64,000 bases of DNA from Halomonas salipaludis (GTDB lineage Bacteria > Pseudomonadota > Gammaproteobacteria > Pseudomonadales > Halomonadaceae): NCBI RefSeq assembly GCF_002286975.1, contig NZ_NSKB01000007.1, positions 62,001 through 126,000 on the forward strand, written 5' to 3'. Under the pieces are notes generated by a model, which saw only the letters and a program-made list of their open reading frames with translations, had not been told where the DNA came from and searched no databases. Both the position numbers and the translations under genes were made by a program. Every line of letters begins with the position of its first letter. Position 1 is the first letter of the stretch. Shown here piece after piece: positions 1 through 8,818 of the stretch.

Positions 1-175
1 TTCCCTTGGCCGGGTCGCGCTGCTTGAGCCGCAGCAGGGCGGTAAGCGCCTCACCGCTGGCGGGATCGCAGCCCAGCCCCCAGACCGCCTCGGTGGGATA
101 GGCAATCAGCTCGCCACGCGCCAGTGCCTTGGCGGCGAAGGCAGTCGATATGCGAGGTGTCGCGCGTTCACGCAT
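1..175 (-). CDS. tsaC: TsaC/Sua5-YciO-YrdC threonylcarbamoyl-AMP synthase (5' part only)
   Basis: TsaC makes threonylcarbamoyl-AMP from threonine, bicarbonate and ATP for the t6A37 modification of tRNAs that read ANN codons. Only the first 58 codons are visible; the gene runs off the left edge of the window. The N-terminus has the diagnostic YrdC motif [14 protein letters not shown] (about residues 25-38) followed by [12 protein letters not shown], matching the KxR nucleotide/threonine site of the family. The ATG lies at 173-175 on the minus strand. It is downstream of dprA in the same direction, the order seen in many gammaproteobacteria (dprA-tsaC), so cotranscription with dprA is likely. 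Family assignment is firm despite the truncation. Confidence 0.9.
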   Translation of the reverse strand, partial: MRERATPRISTAFAAKALARGELIAYPTEAVWGLGCDPASGEALTALLRLKQRDPAKG

Positions 176-265
176 GGCAGGGGCTCCAGGCCAATATCAC
201 AGGGCCAAGAGTCTACCATGGCCGTCCAGGCCGGTGATAAGCCGACAAGCTCATACGCAAACTGC

Positions 266-1342
266 CTAGCGCGGCAGGCGGATCCAGCCGCCAACGGCCT
301 GAGTGGCAAGCCCCTCGAGCTCGAGTTCGAGCAGCCGCAGCTGGCAGTCGCTGACGTCGTGGCCGCTCAGGGCCACCAGCGCATCGAGCGGCGTCGGCCG
401 GTCGCTGAGCCAGGCCAGCAGCGGGTCCTGCTCGCCGGCAACGGCAAGCGCTGGCAGCACCTGGCTGGGCGCCACCCAGTGCCCCAGCTCGGCGAGGATG
501 TCCTCGACACAGGTGGCCATGGCCGCGCCGTCGCGAATCAGCGCGAGACAGCCGCGCGCCTGGGGATTGTGGATCGAACCGGGCACCGCGAACACCTCGC
601 GGTTCTGCTCGGTGGCCAGCCGTGCACTGACCAGCGAGCCGCTCTTCTCGGCCGCCTCGACCACCAGCACGCCCTGTGAGAGACCGGTAACGATGCGGTT
701 GCGTCGCGGGAAGAAGGCCGGATGGGCGCCCGTACCCGGGGGATGCTCGGCGAGCAGCAGCCCACCCTCGTCGTGCAGGCGGGCATACAGCTGGCGATGC
801 CGCTGGGGGTAGACCACGTCGACCCCGCAGCCAAGCACCGCCACACTGCGCCCACCGGCATCCAGGGCCGCCTGCTGGGCGGCACCGTCGACGCCCAGGG
901 CCATGCCGCTGATCACGCACCAGCCCTGCTCGGCGAGTTCGCGGCCGAAGCGCTGGGCGTTGTGCAGGCCATCGCGGCTCGGCCGCCGAGAACCAACGAT
1001 CGCCAGGCCCGGCGGCGCCAGCGCAGCCAGGTCGCCGCTGGCCCAGAGTACCGGCGGCGGGTCGGGTATCTGCGCCAGCAGCGCGGGCCAGTGGTCGTGA
1101 GCAGGGGTCAGCAGGTGATGGTGGTCGGCCGCGGCTTCCCAGCTCAGCGCCGCATCGAGCTGGGCCTGCAGTGGACTGCGCGCGGGGTGGTGGAGCCAAA
1201 GCCGCAGATGGCTGCGCGCCGGTTCGGGCATCGCCGCCAGCCAGCCATCGGGCCACGCCGCGGCGGCTTCGGTCAGCTGCGCCAGGCGCCGCGGGCCAAG
1301 CCCGGGTAGCGCCGCCAGTATCAACCACTCCCTGGCCGTCAT
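266..1342 (-). CDS. dprA: DNA processing protein DprA (Smf)
   Basis: DprA binds incoming single-stranded DNA during transformation and loads RecA. The 358-residue protein has the usual plan: an N-terminal helical/SAM-like region, a central Rossmann fold with GLAIVGSRRPSRDG (about residue 115) and ISGMALGVDGAAQQAAL with VAVLGCGVDVVYP, and a C-terminal winged helix ending near GGWIRLPR. I place the start at 1342 rather than at the ATG 24 bases upstream because GGGAGGAG lies 5 bases before this ATG. It begins 26 bases after the LysM gene stop, so LysM-dprA-tsaC looks like one minus-strand operon. No other competence genes are in the window, so natural transformation cannot be claimed from this gene alone. 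Confidence 0.93.
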   Translation of the reverse strand: MTAREWLILAALPGLGPRRLAQLTEAAAAWPDGWLAAMPEPARSHLRLWLHHPARSPLQAQLDAALSWEAAADHHHLLTPAHDHWPALLAQIPDPPPVLWASGDLAALAPPGLAIVGSRRPSRDGLHNAQRFGRELAEQGWCVISGMALGVDGAAQQAALDAGGRSVAVLGCGVDVVYPQRHRQLYARLHDEGGLLLAEHPPGTGAHPAFFPRRNRIVTGLSQGVLVVEAAEKSGSLVSARLATEQNREVFAVPGSIHNPQARGCLALIRDGAAMATCVEDILAELGHWVAPSQVLPALAVAGEQDPLLAWLSDRPTPLDALVALSGHDVSDCQLRLLELELEGLATQAVGGWIRLPR

Positions 1343-1368
1343 GCGCTCTCCTCCCTGTTTCCGCACCG

Positions 1369-2454
1369 TTAGCGCTGCGCTAGCGTGGCGTTGCTGTCGG
1401 GGCTGAAGATCCGATCGCCCACCACCAGGCTGCGGCTGGCGCGCATCACCAGCGCATAGCTCATCCGCTCGTAGCTCTTGAACACCATCACCAGGCCGGC
1501 CTCTTCGCCGGGCAGCCGCAGCGCCTCGTTGGTGACCGGATCGGTGACCAGTTCGCCGCGCTGCTCGACGCTCAGCACATGGCCTGGGGTGAGACCATCG
1601 CGACGGCCGCGGTCCAGCGCCACCACCTGCTGTCGGCCGATGAACTGGACGCCGCCAGGCACCGCCAGCAGCCGCCCATCCACCGCACGCTGCGGCGCTC
1701 GCGGCATGAATTCGGTGACCAGCTCGCCGCTCTCCAGCGGCAGCATCAGGTCGCCGTTACGCACTTCCTGGTTGGCACTCAATACGTCGAGAGTAGCGAT
1801 GTCACCCTCGCTGCGCAGCCAGCGTGCCTGGCCGACGCCGACCAGCTCGAGCCCCAGGAACTCGCCAGTGACGCTGTCTTCGTAGGTCTCGCCGAGGCGG
1901 TAGATGCCCAGCCGGCCATGGTCTGCCAGGTCGCCGCGGACGTAGATGCGATCGCCGGCGCCACTGATCAGGCGGCGATCACCGCCGCCCACCACGTAGG
2001 CCTGCTCGTCGGCCTGCGCCGGGTCGTCGAGCACGCGGTACTCGGCGAGGAAATTCTCGACCCGCTCCAGCGGCAGTGGCGGCACCGCCTCGCGCCGCGG
2101 GGTACGGCGCACCTCCGGCGACAGCCGGACTTCGCCGCCACGCCCGCGTTCCAGGCCGAGGCGCGGTCGACCGTCCTGGTAGTAGAGGTAGACGGTGTCG
2201 CCGGGGTAGATGACGTGCGGATTGCGGATCTGCGGGTTGCCCCCCCACACCTCCGGCCACTGCCAGGGATGGCGTAGGAAGTGCCCCGAGATATCCCACA
2301 GGGTGTCACCGCGCACCACCGTATAGCGATCCGGTGCATCGCCGCGCAGCCCGGCATCGCTGAGCCCTTGCCCCATGGCCGGCAGGCTCAGCAGCAGCGC
2401 CCAGCCTGCGCCCCAGCCATGCCACGCCCCCCGCCTCGCCCCGCTCGCGCTCAT
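1369..2454 (-). CDS. LysM peptidoglycan-binding domain protein, exported
   Basis: A 361-residue protein with a signal peptide (hydrophobic WALLLSLPAMGQG, residues 18-30) and one LysM domain at about 44-93 (YTVVRGDTLWDIS to YPGDTVYLYY). The remaining 260 residues resemble the long C-terminal part of the LysM proteins that sit upstream of dprA in many Pseudomonas and Halomonas relatives; no catalytic domain is recognisable. It probably binds peptidoglycan in the periplasm. The ATG at 2454 is preferred over the one at 2520 because GAGGACGACAGG precedes it and it places the signal peptide at the N-terminus. It is transcribed away from def and probably heads the operon with dprA and tsaC. Cellular role not established. 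Confidence 0.85.
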   Translation of the reverse strand: MSASGARRGAWHGWGAGWALLLSLPAMGQGLSDAGLRGDAPDRYTVVRGDTLWDISGHFLRHPWQWPEVWGGNPQIRNPHVIYPGDTVYLYYQDGRPRLGLERGRGGEVRLSPEVRRTPRREAVPPLPLERVENFLAEYRVLDDPAQADEQAYVVGGGDRRLISGAGDRIYVRGDLADHGRLGIYRLGETYEDSVTGEFLGLELVGVGQARWLRSEGDIATLDVLSANQEVRNGDLMLPLESGELVTEFMPRAPQRAVDGRLLAVPGGVQFIGRQQVVALDRGRRDGLTPGHVLSVEQRGELVTDPVTNEALRLPGEEAGLVMVFKSYERMSYALVMRASRSLVVGDRIFSPDSNATLAQR

Positions 2455-2550
2455 CCTGTCGTCCTCGCGTCCAACGGCGTTATCGCTCTTATGTGCGGCC
2501 ATGCATGGCGCAAAACGCAACCGGCGGTTTCACTGCACGCGGCCGCCCAC

Positions 2551-2556
2551 TACAAT
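2551..2556 (+). promoter_or_regulatory. Possible -10 element for def operon
   Basis: TACAAT matches the sigma-70 -10 consensus at five of six positions and lies 44 bases before the def ATG. No good -35 hexamer is found 16-18 bases upstream, so the call rests on the -10 alone. Confidence 0.35.
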
Positions 2557-2600
2557 ATGGCCATATCCTCTGATAACAGCACAACGGTGATTTCAACGCC

Positions 2601-3113
2601 ATGGCCAAGTTACCCATCCTCGAATTTCCTGACGAGCGCCTGCGCACCAAGGCCGCACCGGTTGCCACGGTAGACGACGAGGTGCGCCAACTGGTCGACG
2701 ACATGTTCGAGACCATGTACCACGCTCGCGGCATCGGCCTGGCCGCCACCCAGGTTGACGTGCACCGCCGCGTTATCGTGATGGATGTCAGCGACGACCG
2801 GAGTGATCCTCGGGTGCTGATCAATCCCGAGTACACACCCCTCGGTGACGAACGCGAGTCGCTCCAGGAGGGCTGCCTGTCGATCCCCGAATATTACGCC
2901 GAGGTGCCGCGTGCCCTGGGCGTCCACCTCAAGGCGCTGGATCGCGACGGCCAGCCCTATGAGCTCGAGGCCGACGGCTTGCTGGCACACTGCATCCAGC
3001 ACGAATACGACCACCTCGAAGGGGTGCTGTTCGTCGACTACCTGTCGCCGCTCAAGCGCGAGCGGGTACTCAAGAAGATGCAGAAGCGCCACAAGCTGAT
3101 GCAGGACGCCTGA
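2601..3113 (+). CDS. def: Peptide deformylase
   Basis: Removes the formyl group from the N-terminal methionine of nascent proteins at the ribosome, using a ferrous or other divalent metal ion. All three signature motifs are visible: GIGLAATQ at about residue 45, EGCLSIP at about 90 (the Cys is a metal ligand) and QHEYDHLEG at about 132 (two His ligands and the catalytic Glu). The length of 170 residues is normal. It heads def-fmt-rsmB, which couples removal of formyl groups with their attachment to initiator tRNA. Divergent from the LysM-dprA-tsaC operon. Confidence 0.98.
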   Translation: MAKLPILEFPDERLRTKAAPVATVDDEVRQLVDDMFETMYHARGIGLAATQVDVHRRVIVMDVSDDRSDPRVLINPEYTPLGDERESLQEGCLSIPEYYAEVPRALGVHLKALDRDGQPYELEADGLLAHCIQHEYDHLEGVLFVDYLSPLKRERVLKKMQKRHKLMQDA

Positions 3114-3133
3114 TACCCGCCTGACGCCCCAGC

Positions 3134-3158
3134 CGGCTCGCAGCAGCGCTGCGAGCCG
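3134..3158. other. Inverted repeat between def and fmt
   Basis: Arms CGGCTCGCAG and CTGCGAGCCG with a 5-base loop form a 10-bp GC-rich hairpin. No T-run follows, so it is more likely a processing or attenuation hairpin inside the operon than a complete intrinsic terminator. Confidence 0.5.
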
Positions 3159-3230
3159 CATTGCGCATGAAGCGGAACGCCGCCCGCAGGTGGCCGATCC
3201 GCCGTATCCGACTTCTCGAGGCCCTACCGC

Positions 3231-4217
3231 ATGCCCCAAGCGTTACGCGTGATCTTCGCCGGCACCCCCGACTTTGCCGCCGCGAGCCTGGCGGCACTGC
3301 TCGACAGCCGGCACCGGGTGGTGGCCGTCTACACCCAGCCAGATCGTCCCGCCGGTCGCGGTCGCAAGCTGTTGCCCAGTCCCGTCAAGGCGCTGGCCCA
3401 GGCGCATCAGTTGCCGGTCTATCAGCCGACGTCGCTCAAGGATGCCGACGCCCAGGCCGAGCTGGCCGCCATCGAGGCCGACATCATGGTGGTGGTCGCC
3501 TACGGCCTGATCCTGCCCCAGGCGGTACTCGATACCCCACGGCTTGGCTGCCTCAACGTCCACGCCTCGCTGCTGCCGCGCTGGCGCGGAGCGGCGCCGA
3601 TCCAGCGCGCCATCGAGGCCGGCGACCGCGAGAGCGGGGTGACCATCATGCAGATGGATGCCGGCCTCGATACCGGCGCCATGCTGCTCGAACGGCGCAC
3701 GCCGATCGCCGCCACCACCACCGGCGGCGAACTGCACGATACCCTCGCCAAGCTGGGTGGCGAGACGATCGTCGCGGCCCTCGACGCCCTGGCCGGCGAG
3801 GGCCTCAGTGCCACGCCGCAGCCCGAAGCGGGCATCACCTACGCCGCCAAGCTGACCAAGGCCGAGGCCGAGCTCGACTTCCGCCAGCCGGCGGCGCGCC
3901 TTGCCGCCAAGGTGCGCGCCTTCAATCCCTGGCCGGTGGCCTGGTGCACACTCGGCGACGAGCGTCTGCGGCTGTGGTTGGCCGCCGCCGGCGAGCGCCG
4001 CGACGACGACCCTCAGCAGACGCCACCGGGTACCCTGCTGCAAAGCGACGCGGATGCCCTGCGCATTGCCTGCGGCGCCGGGGGTAGCGAAGTGCTACGC
4101 GTCACCCAGGCCCAACTGCCCGGCGGCAAGGCCCTGCCGATGCGTGAGCTACTCAAGGCCCGCGGCGAGCGCTTCGCCGCCGGTACCCCGCTATCCCCCC
4201 CGGAGACGCCACGATGA
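3231..4217 (+). CDS. fmt: Methionyl-tRNA formyltransferase
   Basis: Transfers formyl from 10-formyltetrahydrofolate to Met-tRNAfMet for translation initiation. The 328-residue protein has the N-terminal Rossmann-like catalytic domain (RVIFAGTPDFAAASL at the start; SLLPRWRGAAPIQRAI at about 113, the family active-site signature; MDAGLDTG at about 143) and a C-terminal OB-like tRNA-binding domain from about residue 205. Its stop overlaps the rsmB start in ATGA (4214-4217), indicating translational coupling. The upstream partner is def. Confidence 0.98.
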   Translation: MPQALRVIFAGTPDFAAASLAALLDSRHRVVAVYTQPDRPAGRGRKLLPSPVKALAQAHQLPVYQPTSLKDADAQAELAAIEADIMVVVAYGLILPQAVLDTPRLGCLNVHASLLPRWRGAAPIQRAIEAGDRESGVTIMQMDAGLDTGAMLLERRTPIAATTTGGELHDTLAKLGGETIVAALDALAGEGLSATPQPEAGITYAAKLTKAEAELDFRQPAARLAAKVRAFNPWPVAWCTLGDERLRLWLAAAGERRDDDPQQTPPGTLLQSDADALRIACGAGGSEVLRVTQAQLPGGKALPMRELLKARGERFAAGTPLSPPETPR

Positions 4218-5545
4218 ACGACGCGCCCACGCCCCAAGGCAGCGGCCAGCAGCTGCGTGCCGCCGCCGCCCGTGCCCTGCTGCCGGTGATCGATGCCAAG
4301 GGCTCGCTTGCCGCCCTCGACGACGGCGGCGTAGCACCTCGCGACCGCGCGCTGTTCCGTGCCCTGTGCTATGGCGTGTGCCGCACTCTGCCGCGCCTCG
4401 AGGCGCTCGCCGACGAGCTGCTGCGCAGCCCCTTCAAGGCCCGAGACCGTGACATTCAGGCGTTGCTGCTGGTCGGCATCTACCAGCTGCTCTATCTGCG
4501 CGTTCCGGCTCACGCCGCGGTGGGCGAGACCGCCGGTGCCGCGCGGCTGCTCGGCAAGGCCTGGGCCACCCGGGTACTCAATGGCTGCCTGCGCCGCCTG
4601 CAGCGCGAGCAGAGCGCGCTACAGGCCAAGGTCGACCGCGATCCCTGCGTCGCGCTGCTGCATCCGGCCTGGCTGCTCAAGGCGCTGCGCCAGGCGTGGC
4701 CCGACGACTGGCGCGAGATCGCCATCGCCAACAATACCCCGGGGCCGATGACGCTACGCATCAATCGCCGCCGGGTCAGCCGCGAGGTGTATCGCGAGCG
4801 CCTGCTGGAGAGCGGCCTCGAGAGCCGCCCCTGCGAATTCGCCCCCGATGGCTTGACCCTCGAGACCCCCTGCGACGTCAAGGCGCTGCCGGGGTTCACC
4901 GACGGCGTTGTCAGCGTCCAGGACGAGGCCGCCCAGCTTGCCGTGGAGCTGCTCGGCCCAACCCTGGCCCCACGCCCCGGGGCGCGGGTGCTCGATGCCT
5001 GCTGTGCTCCCGGCGGCAAGACCGCACACCTGCTCGAGGCCTTCGACATCGACCTCACCGCGCTGGACAGCGATGCCCAGCGCCTGACCCGCGTCACCGA
5101 CACTCTCGATCGGCTAGGGCTAACGGCGCGCATCGAGCACGCCGATGCCACCCAGCTGGAAGGCTGGGAGACGGACTGCTTCGATGCCATCCTGCTCGAC
5201 GCCCCCTGCTCCGGCAGCGGCGTGATTCGCCGCCACCCGGATATCAAGCGGCTACGCCGCGCCGAAGACATCACCGCGCTGGCCGCGCTGCAGGCGCAGT
5301 TGCTCGACCGCCTGTGGCAGACCCTGACCCCGGGCGGCACCCTGGTCTACGCCACCTGCTCGGTGTTCCCTGAGGAGAACGCCGAGCAGATCAAAGCCTT
5401 CCTGGCCCGCACCGCGGATGCCCGCGTTACCACCCCCGACCAGGTGGCCTGGGGCCGCCCGGCCGGCGACGGCCGCCAGCTGCTGCCCCGCGAGGCCGGC
5501 CATGACGGTTTCTTCTACGCGCGACTCGAAAAGGCGCGCAGCTGA
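4214..5545 (+). CDS. rsmB: 16S rRNA m5C967 methyltransferase RsmB (Sun/Fmu)
   Basis: SAM-dependent methyltransferase acting on C967 of 16S rRNA. The 443-residue protein begins with a NusB-like RNA-binding domain (about 10-145) and continues with the Rossmann methyltransferase fold: SAM motif DACCAPGGKT at about 260, LDAPCSGSGVIRRHPDIK at about 327 with the motif-IV cysteine, and YATCSVFPEENAEQI at about 378 with the catalytic motif-VI cysteine. Translationally coupled to fmt by an ATGA overlap. The def-fmt-rsmB-trkA order is a well-known gammaproteobacterial arrangement. Confidence 0.97.
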   Translation: MNDAPTPQGSGQQLRAAAARALLPVIDAKGSLAALDDGGVAPRDRALFRALCYGVCRTLPRLEALADELLRSPFKARDRDIQALLLVGIYQLLYLRVPAHAAVGETAGAARLLGKAWATRVLNGCLRRLQREQSALQAKVDRDPCVALLHPAWLLKALRQAWPDDWREIAIANNTPGPMTLRINRRRVSREVYRERLLESGLESRPCEFAPDGLTLETPCDVKALPGFTDGVVSVQDEAAQLAVELLGPTLAPRPGARVLDACCAPGGKTAHLLEAFDIDLTALDSDAQRLTRVTDTLDRLGLTARIEHADATQLEGWETDCFDAILLDAPCSGSGVIRRHPDIKRLRRAEDITALAALQAQLLDRLWQTLTPGGTLVYATCSVFPEENAEQIKAFLARTADARVTTPDQVAWGRPAGDGRQLLPREAGHDGFFYARLEKARS

Positions 5546-5559
5546 TCCCACCCCGCGCC

Positions 5560-5583
5560 GCCGCCTGTCCTTCGCCAGGCGGC
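5560..5583 (+). terminator. Hairpin between rsmB and trkA
   Basis: GCCGCCTG and CAGGCGGC form an 8-bp stem with an 8-base loop, followed by TGGTTTATG. The tail is poor in T, so termination may be partial and trkA-trkH may still be reached from upstream. Confidence 0.4.
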
Positions 5584-5626
5584 TGGTTTATGCTGTGCCG
5601 ACGCATCGCAGGGGAACAGGCGTGGC

Positions 5627-7000
5627 ATGAAGATCATCATTCTCGGTGCCGGACAAGTCGGCGGCACCCTGGCCGAACATCTCGCCCACGAAGAGAACGA
5701 CATTACCGTGGTCGATACCGACGGTGGGCGGCTGCGCGAGCTGCATAACCGCCTCGACATCCGCACCGTCTCGGGCCCCGCCTCCTACCCCATGGTGTTG
5801 CGCCAGGCCGGTTGCGAAGATGCCGACATGCTGATCGCGGTGACCAACTCCGACGAAGTCAACATGATCGCCTGCCAGGTCGCCCACACCCTGTTTCGCA
5901 CCCCCACCAAGATCGCCCGCGTCCGCGCCACCGCCTACCTCACCCGCAAGGGCCTGTTCGCCCACGAGGCGGTGCCCATCGACGTACTGATCAGCCCCGA
6001 GCAGGTGGTCACCGACCATATCCGCCGCCTGATCGAGTACCCCGGCGCCCTGCAGGTGCTGGAGTTCGCCGGCGGCCAGGCCCAGCTGGTGGCGGTCAAG
6101 GCCTTCTACGGCGGGCCGCTGGTGGGCCAGGAGCTGGGCTTCCTGCGCCGCCATATGCCCAACGTCGACACCCGAGTGGCGGCCATCTACCGCCGCAACC
6201 GGCCGATCATCCCGCGCGGCGACACCGTGATCGAAGCCGACGACGAGGTGTTCTTCATCGCCGCCCGCCGCGATATCCGCGCGGTGATGAGCGAACTGCG
6301 CCGCCTCGACCGCGACTTCCGCCGAGTGGTGATCGCCGGCGGCGGGCATATCGGCGAGCGCCTGGCCGAGAATCTCGAGCACAGCCATCAGGTCAAGATC
6401 ATCGAGCACGACCTGGAGCGCTGTACCACCCTCTCCGAGCGCCTCGACCGCACCGTGGTGCTGCACGGCAGCGCCACCAGCAAGCGCCTGCTGCTGGAGG
6501 AGAACATCGAGGACTGCGATATCTTCTGCGCGCTGACCAATGACGACGAGGTCAACATCATGTCGTCGATGCTGGCCAAGCGGCTGGGCGCCAAGAAGGT
6601 GCTGACGCTGATCAACAACGCCGCCTACGTCGACCTGGTGCAGGGCGGCGAGATCGATATCGCCATCTCGCCCCAGCAGGCCACCATCGGCAGCCTGCTG
6701 ACCCATGTGCGGCGCGGCGATATCGTCAACGTCCACTCGCTGCGCCGTGGCGCCGCCGAGGCCATCGAAGCCATCGCCCACGGCGACTCGCGCTCGTCCA
6801 AGGTGGTGGGTCGCGCCATCGACGAAATCGACCTGCCCGGCGGCACCACCATCGGCGCCATCGTGCGCGGCAAGGAGGTGCTGATCGCCCACGACGACGT
6901 GGTGGTGGAGTCTGGCGATCACGTTATCCTGTTCGTGGTCGACAAGCGCCGCATCCGCGACGTGGAACGGCTGTTCCAGGTCGGGCTGACATTCTTCTGA
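5627..7000 (+). CDS. trkA: Trk system potassium uptake protein TrkA
   Basis: Cytoplasmic NAD(H)- and nucleotide-binding regulatory subunit of the Trk potassium channel. The 457 residues hold two tandem RCK units: the first begins [19 protein letters not shown] (GxGxxG dinucleotide fold), the second begins near residue 232 with [19 protein letters not shown]. Each is followed by an RCK_C domain. It lies 43 bases before trkH on the same strand, so both subunits of a single Trk system are encoded together. Potassium uptake through Trk is a main early response to salt stress in halophiles, which fits the inferred host. Confidence 0.97.
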   Translation: MKIIILGAGQVGGTLAEHLAHEENDITVVDTDGGRLRELHNRLDIRTVSGPASYPMVLRQAGCEDADMLIAVTNSDEVNMIACQVAHTLFRTPTKIARVRATAYLTRKGLFAHEAVPIDVLISPEQVVTDHIRRLIEYPGALQVLEFAGGQAQLVAVKAFYGGPLVGQELGFLRRHMPNVDTRVAAIYRRNRPIIPRGDTVIEADDEVFFIAARRDIRAVMSELRRLDRDFRRVVIAGGGHIGERLAENLEHSHQVKIIEHDLERCTTLSERLDRTVVLHGSATSKRLLLEENIEDCDIFCALTNDDEVNIMSSMLAKRLGAKKVLTLINNAAYVDLVQGGEIDIAISPQQATIGSLLTHVRRGDIVNVHSLRRGAAEAIEAIAHGDSRSSKVVGRAIDEIDLPGGTTIGAIVRGKEVLIAHDDVVVESGDHVILFVVDKRRIRDVERLFQVGLTFF

Positions 7001-7043
7001 TGGGGGAGCAACGCGTGAACGCCCGGACAAGGAGCGTGACGGC

Positions 7044-8492
7044 ATGAGTCTGCGCGTGATTCTGCGCATCCTGGGACTGCTACTGATGCTGTTCAGCCTT
7101 ACCCTGGTGCCGCCGATCCTGATCTCACTGCTGTTCAACGACGGCGTGTGGGACGCCTTTGCCATCGCCATGGCGATCACCGTGGCCACCGGTGCCCTGC
7201 TCTACCTGCCCAATCGCTATGCGCGCAAGGAGCTGCGCACCCGCGACGGCTTCCTGATCGCGGCGCTGTTCTGGACGGTACTCGGCACCTTCGGCTCGCT
7301 GCCGCTGATGCTCGACGGCCCCTATGCGCTATCGGTCACCGATGCGGTGTTCGAGTCGTTCTCGGGATTGACCACCACCGGCGCCACGGTCATCACCGGC
7401 ATCGACTTCCTGCCCGAAGCGGTGCGCTACTACCGCCAGCAGCTGCAGTGGCTGGGCGGCATGGGTATCGTGGTACTGGCGGTGGCGATCCTGCCGACGC
7501 TGGGCGTTGGCGGCATGGCGCTGTACCGCACCGAGATCCCCGGGCCGCTCAAGGACTCCAAGCTGACCCCGCGCATCACCGAGACCGCCAAGGCGCTGTG
7601 GTACATCTATGCCAGCCTGACGCTGACCTGCATCATCGCCTACTGGGCCGCCGGCATGGACTGGTTCGACGCCATCGGTCACGGCTTCTCGACCGTGGCC
7701 ATCGGCGGCTTTTCCACCTACGACGCCAGTATCGGCCACTTCGACAGCGCCACCATCGAGCTGATCTGCGTGCTGTTCATGGTGATCTCGGCGATAAGCT
7801 ATAGCCTGCACTTCGCGGCCTGGCGCGAGAAACGCCTGTCCCAGTACCTGCGCGATCCGGAAGCGAGCTTCCTGCTGCTGTTCCTGCTCGGCCTGAGCGT
7901 GATCAGCGTGCTGACACTGTGGCTGACCGCCACCTACAGTGGCAGCGAGGGCCTGCGCAACGGCGTGTTCCAGGCGGTTTCCATCGCCACCACCGCCGGC
8001 TTCGGCGTCGCCGACTTCGCCGCCTGGCCCGGCGCTCTACCCTTCCTGCTGTTCGTCGCCGCCTTCGTCGGCGGCTGCTCGGGCTCCACCGGCGGTGGCA
8101 TGAAGGTGATCCGCATCATCCTGATCCTCAAGCAGGGCATGCGCGAGGTGATGCGCCTGATCCACCCCAATGCGGTGATCGCGGTCAAGGTCGGCAAGGT
8201 CAGCGTGCCCGACAGCATCGCCCAGGCGGTGTGGGGCTTCTTCTCGGTCTACGTGATGCTGTTCTTCCTGATGCTGATCGGGGTGATGGCCACCGGCGTC
8301 GACCAGGTCACCGCCTGGTCGAGCGTCGCCTCGACCCTCAACAACCTCGGCCCGGCGCTGGGTGAGGCCGCCAGCCACTACGGCGAGCTGCCCGACCTGG
8401 CCAAATGGATCCTGGTGATAGCGATGATCCTCGGCCGCCTGGAGATCTTCACCGTGCTGGTGCTGTTCACCCCGGCCTTCTGGCGGCGCTAG
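7044..8492 (+). CDS. trkH: Trk system potassium uptake protein TrkH
   Basis: Membrane pore subunit of the Trk potassium transporter, 482 residues with about ten hydrophobic segments arranged as four pore repeats. The selectivity-filter-like loops are visible as SGLTTTGATVITGID (about residue 109), FSTVAIGGFSTYD, TTAGFGVADF and STLNNLGPALG. AAGGAGCGTG lies about 8 bases upstream of the ATG. The C-terminus ends directly before a structured repeat element rather than a simple terminator. Confidence 0.97.
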   Translation: MSLRVILRILGLLLMLFSLTLVPPILISLLFNDGVWDAFAIAMAITVATGALLYLPNRYARKELRTRDGFLIAALFWTVLGTFGSLPLMLDGPYALSVTDAVFESFSGLTTTGATVITGIDFLPEAVRYYRQQLQWLGGMGIVVLAVAILPTLGVGGMALYRTEIPGPLKDSKLTPRITETAKALWYIYASLTLTCIIAYWAAGMDWFDAIGHGFSTVAIGGFSTYDASIGHFDSATIELICVLFMVISAISYSLHFAAWREKRLSQYLRDPEASFLLLFLLGLSVISVLTLWLTATYSGSEGLRNGVFQAVSIATTAGFGVADFAAWPGALPFLLFVAAFVGGCSGSTGGGMKVIRIILILKQGMREVMRLIHPNAVIAVKVGKVSVPDSIAQAVWGFFSVYVMLFFLMLIGVMATGVDQVTAWSSVASTLNNLGPALGEAASHYGELPDLAKWILVIAMILGRLEIFTVLVLFTPAFWRR

Positions 8493-8509
8493 TCGAAGAT
8501 GCTGCCAAG

Positions 8510-8700
8510 GGACGCCGGGGGCAGGTCGCAGCGAAGGTCTTTTGCCATGGGTGAGGAGCACTGCTCCGAACGGGCTGGCCATGGATGACCAGCACCGGTC
8601 CTGCAAGCGAAGCAGGATGCGAGAGCGAAGCAGGGCAAAAGTAGCGCCCAGGGATGGGTTCACAGCGCCTTCGCGTAGGCCTGCCGCCGGATCAGTCCCG
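8510..8700 (+). repeat. Structured intergenic repeat element, long copy A
   Basis: The whole 326-base gap between trkH and the TraB-family gene is dominated by this element. The ends are imperfect inverted repeats (left near 8520-8537, right near 8668-8685). Inside, CTTTTGCC (8539-8546) pairs with GGCAAAAG (8634-8641) and encloses three hairpins: GGAGCA/TGCTCC at 8555-8567, GCTGGCCAT/ATGACCAGC at 8574-8593 (one mismatch) and TCCTGC/GCAGGA at 8599-8617. A second long copy is at 27939-28100 and a compact inverted copy at 28661-28776. The type (REP/MITE-like or structured RNA) is unknown. Confidence 0.85.
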
Positions 8701-8818
8701 GTCTCAAAGCAGCTGAACGTTTACTGCGATTTACCTATCGTTGCCGTCCCCGGGTTTGGCGTGGCCAGCGGCTTTCGTGGATAATCGCCTGATCATCTTG
8801 TCGTCACAGCGAGCCTTC

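Noticed and set aside
3161..4087. Arg-rich 308-codon frame overlapping fmt on the same strand
   Set aside because: A different frame of fmt with Arg, Pro and Ala bias only; fmt itself has all family motifs.
5588..7189. A 533-codon open frame antisense to trkA
   Set aside because: Antisense to a certain gene; composition (His, Asp, Gly, Val runs) is typical of shadow frames. No ribosome binding site or family match.
8539..8641. tRNA gene suggested by the three-hairpin fold of the repeat
   Set aside because: There is no CCA-type acceptor, anticodon loop pattern or T-loop sequence, and hairpin sizes do not fit a tRNA.
8542..8784. Small plus-strand open frame within repeat copy A
   Set aside because: It is composed of repeat sequence and has no ribosome binding site, codon bias or homologue that I recognise.
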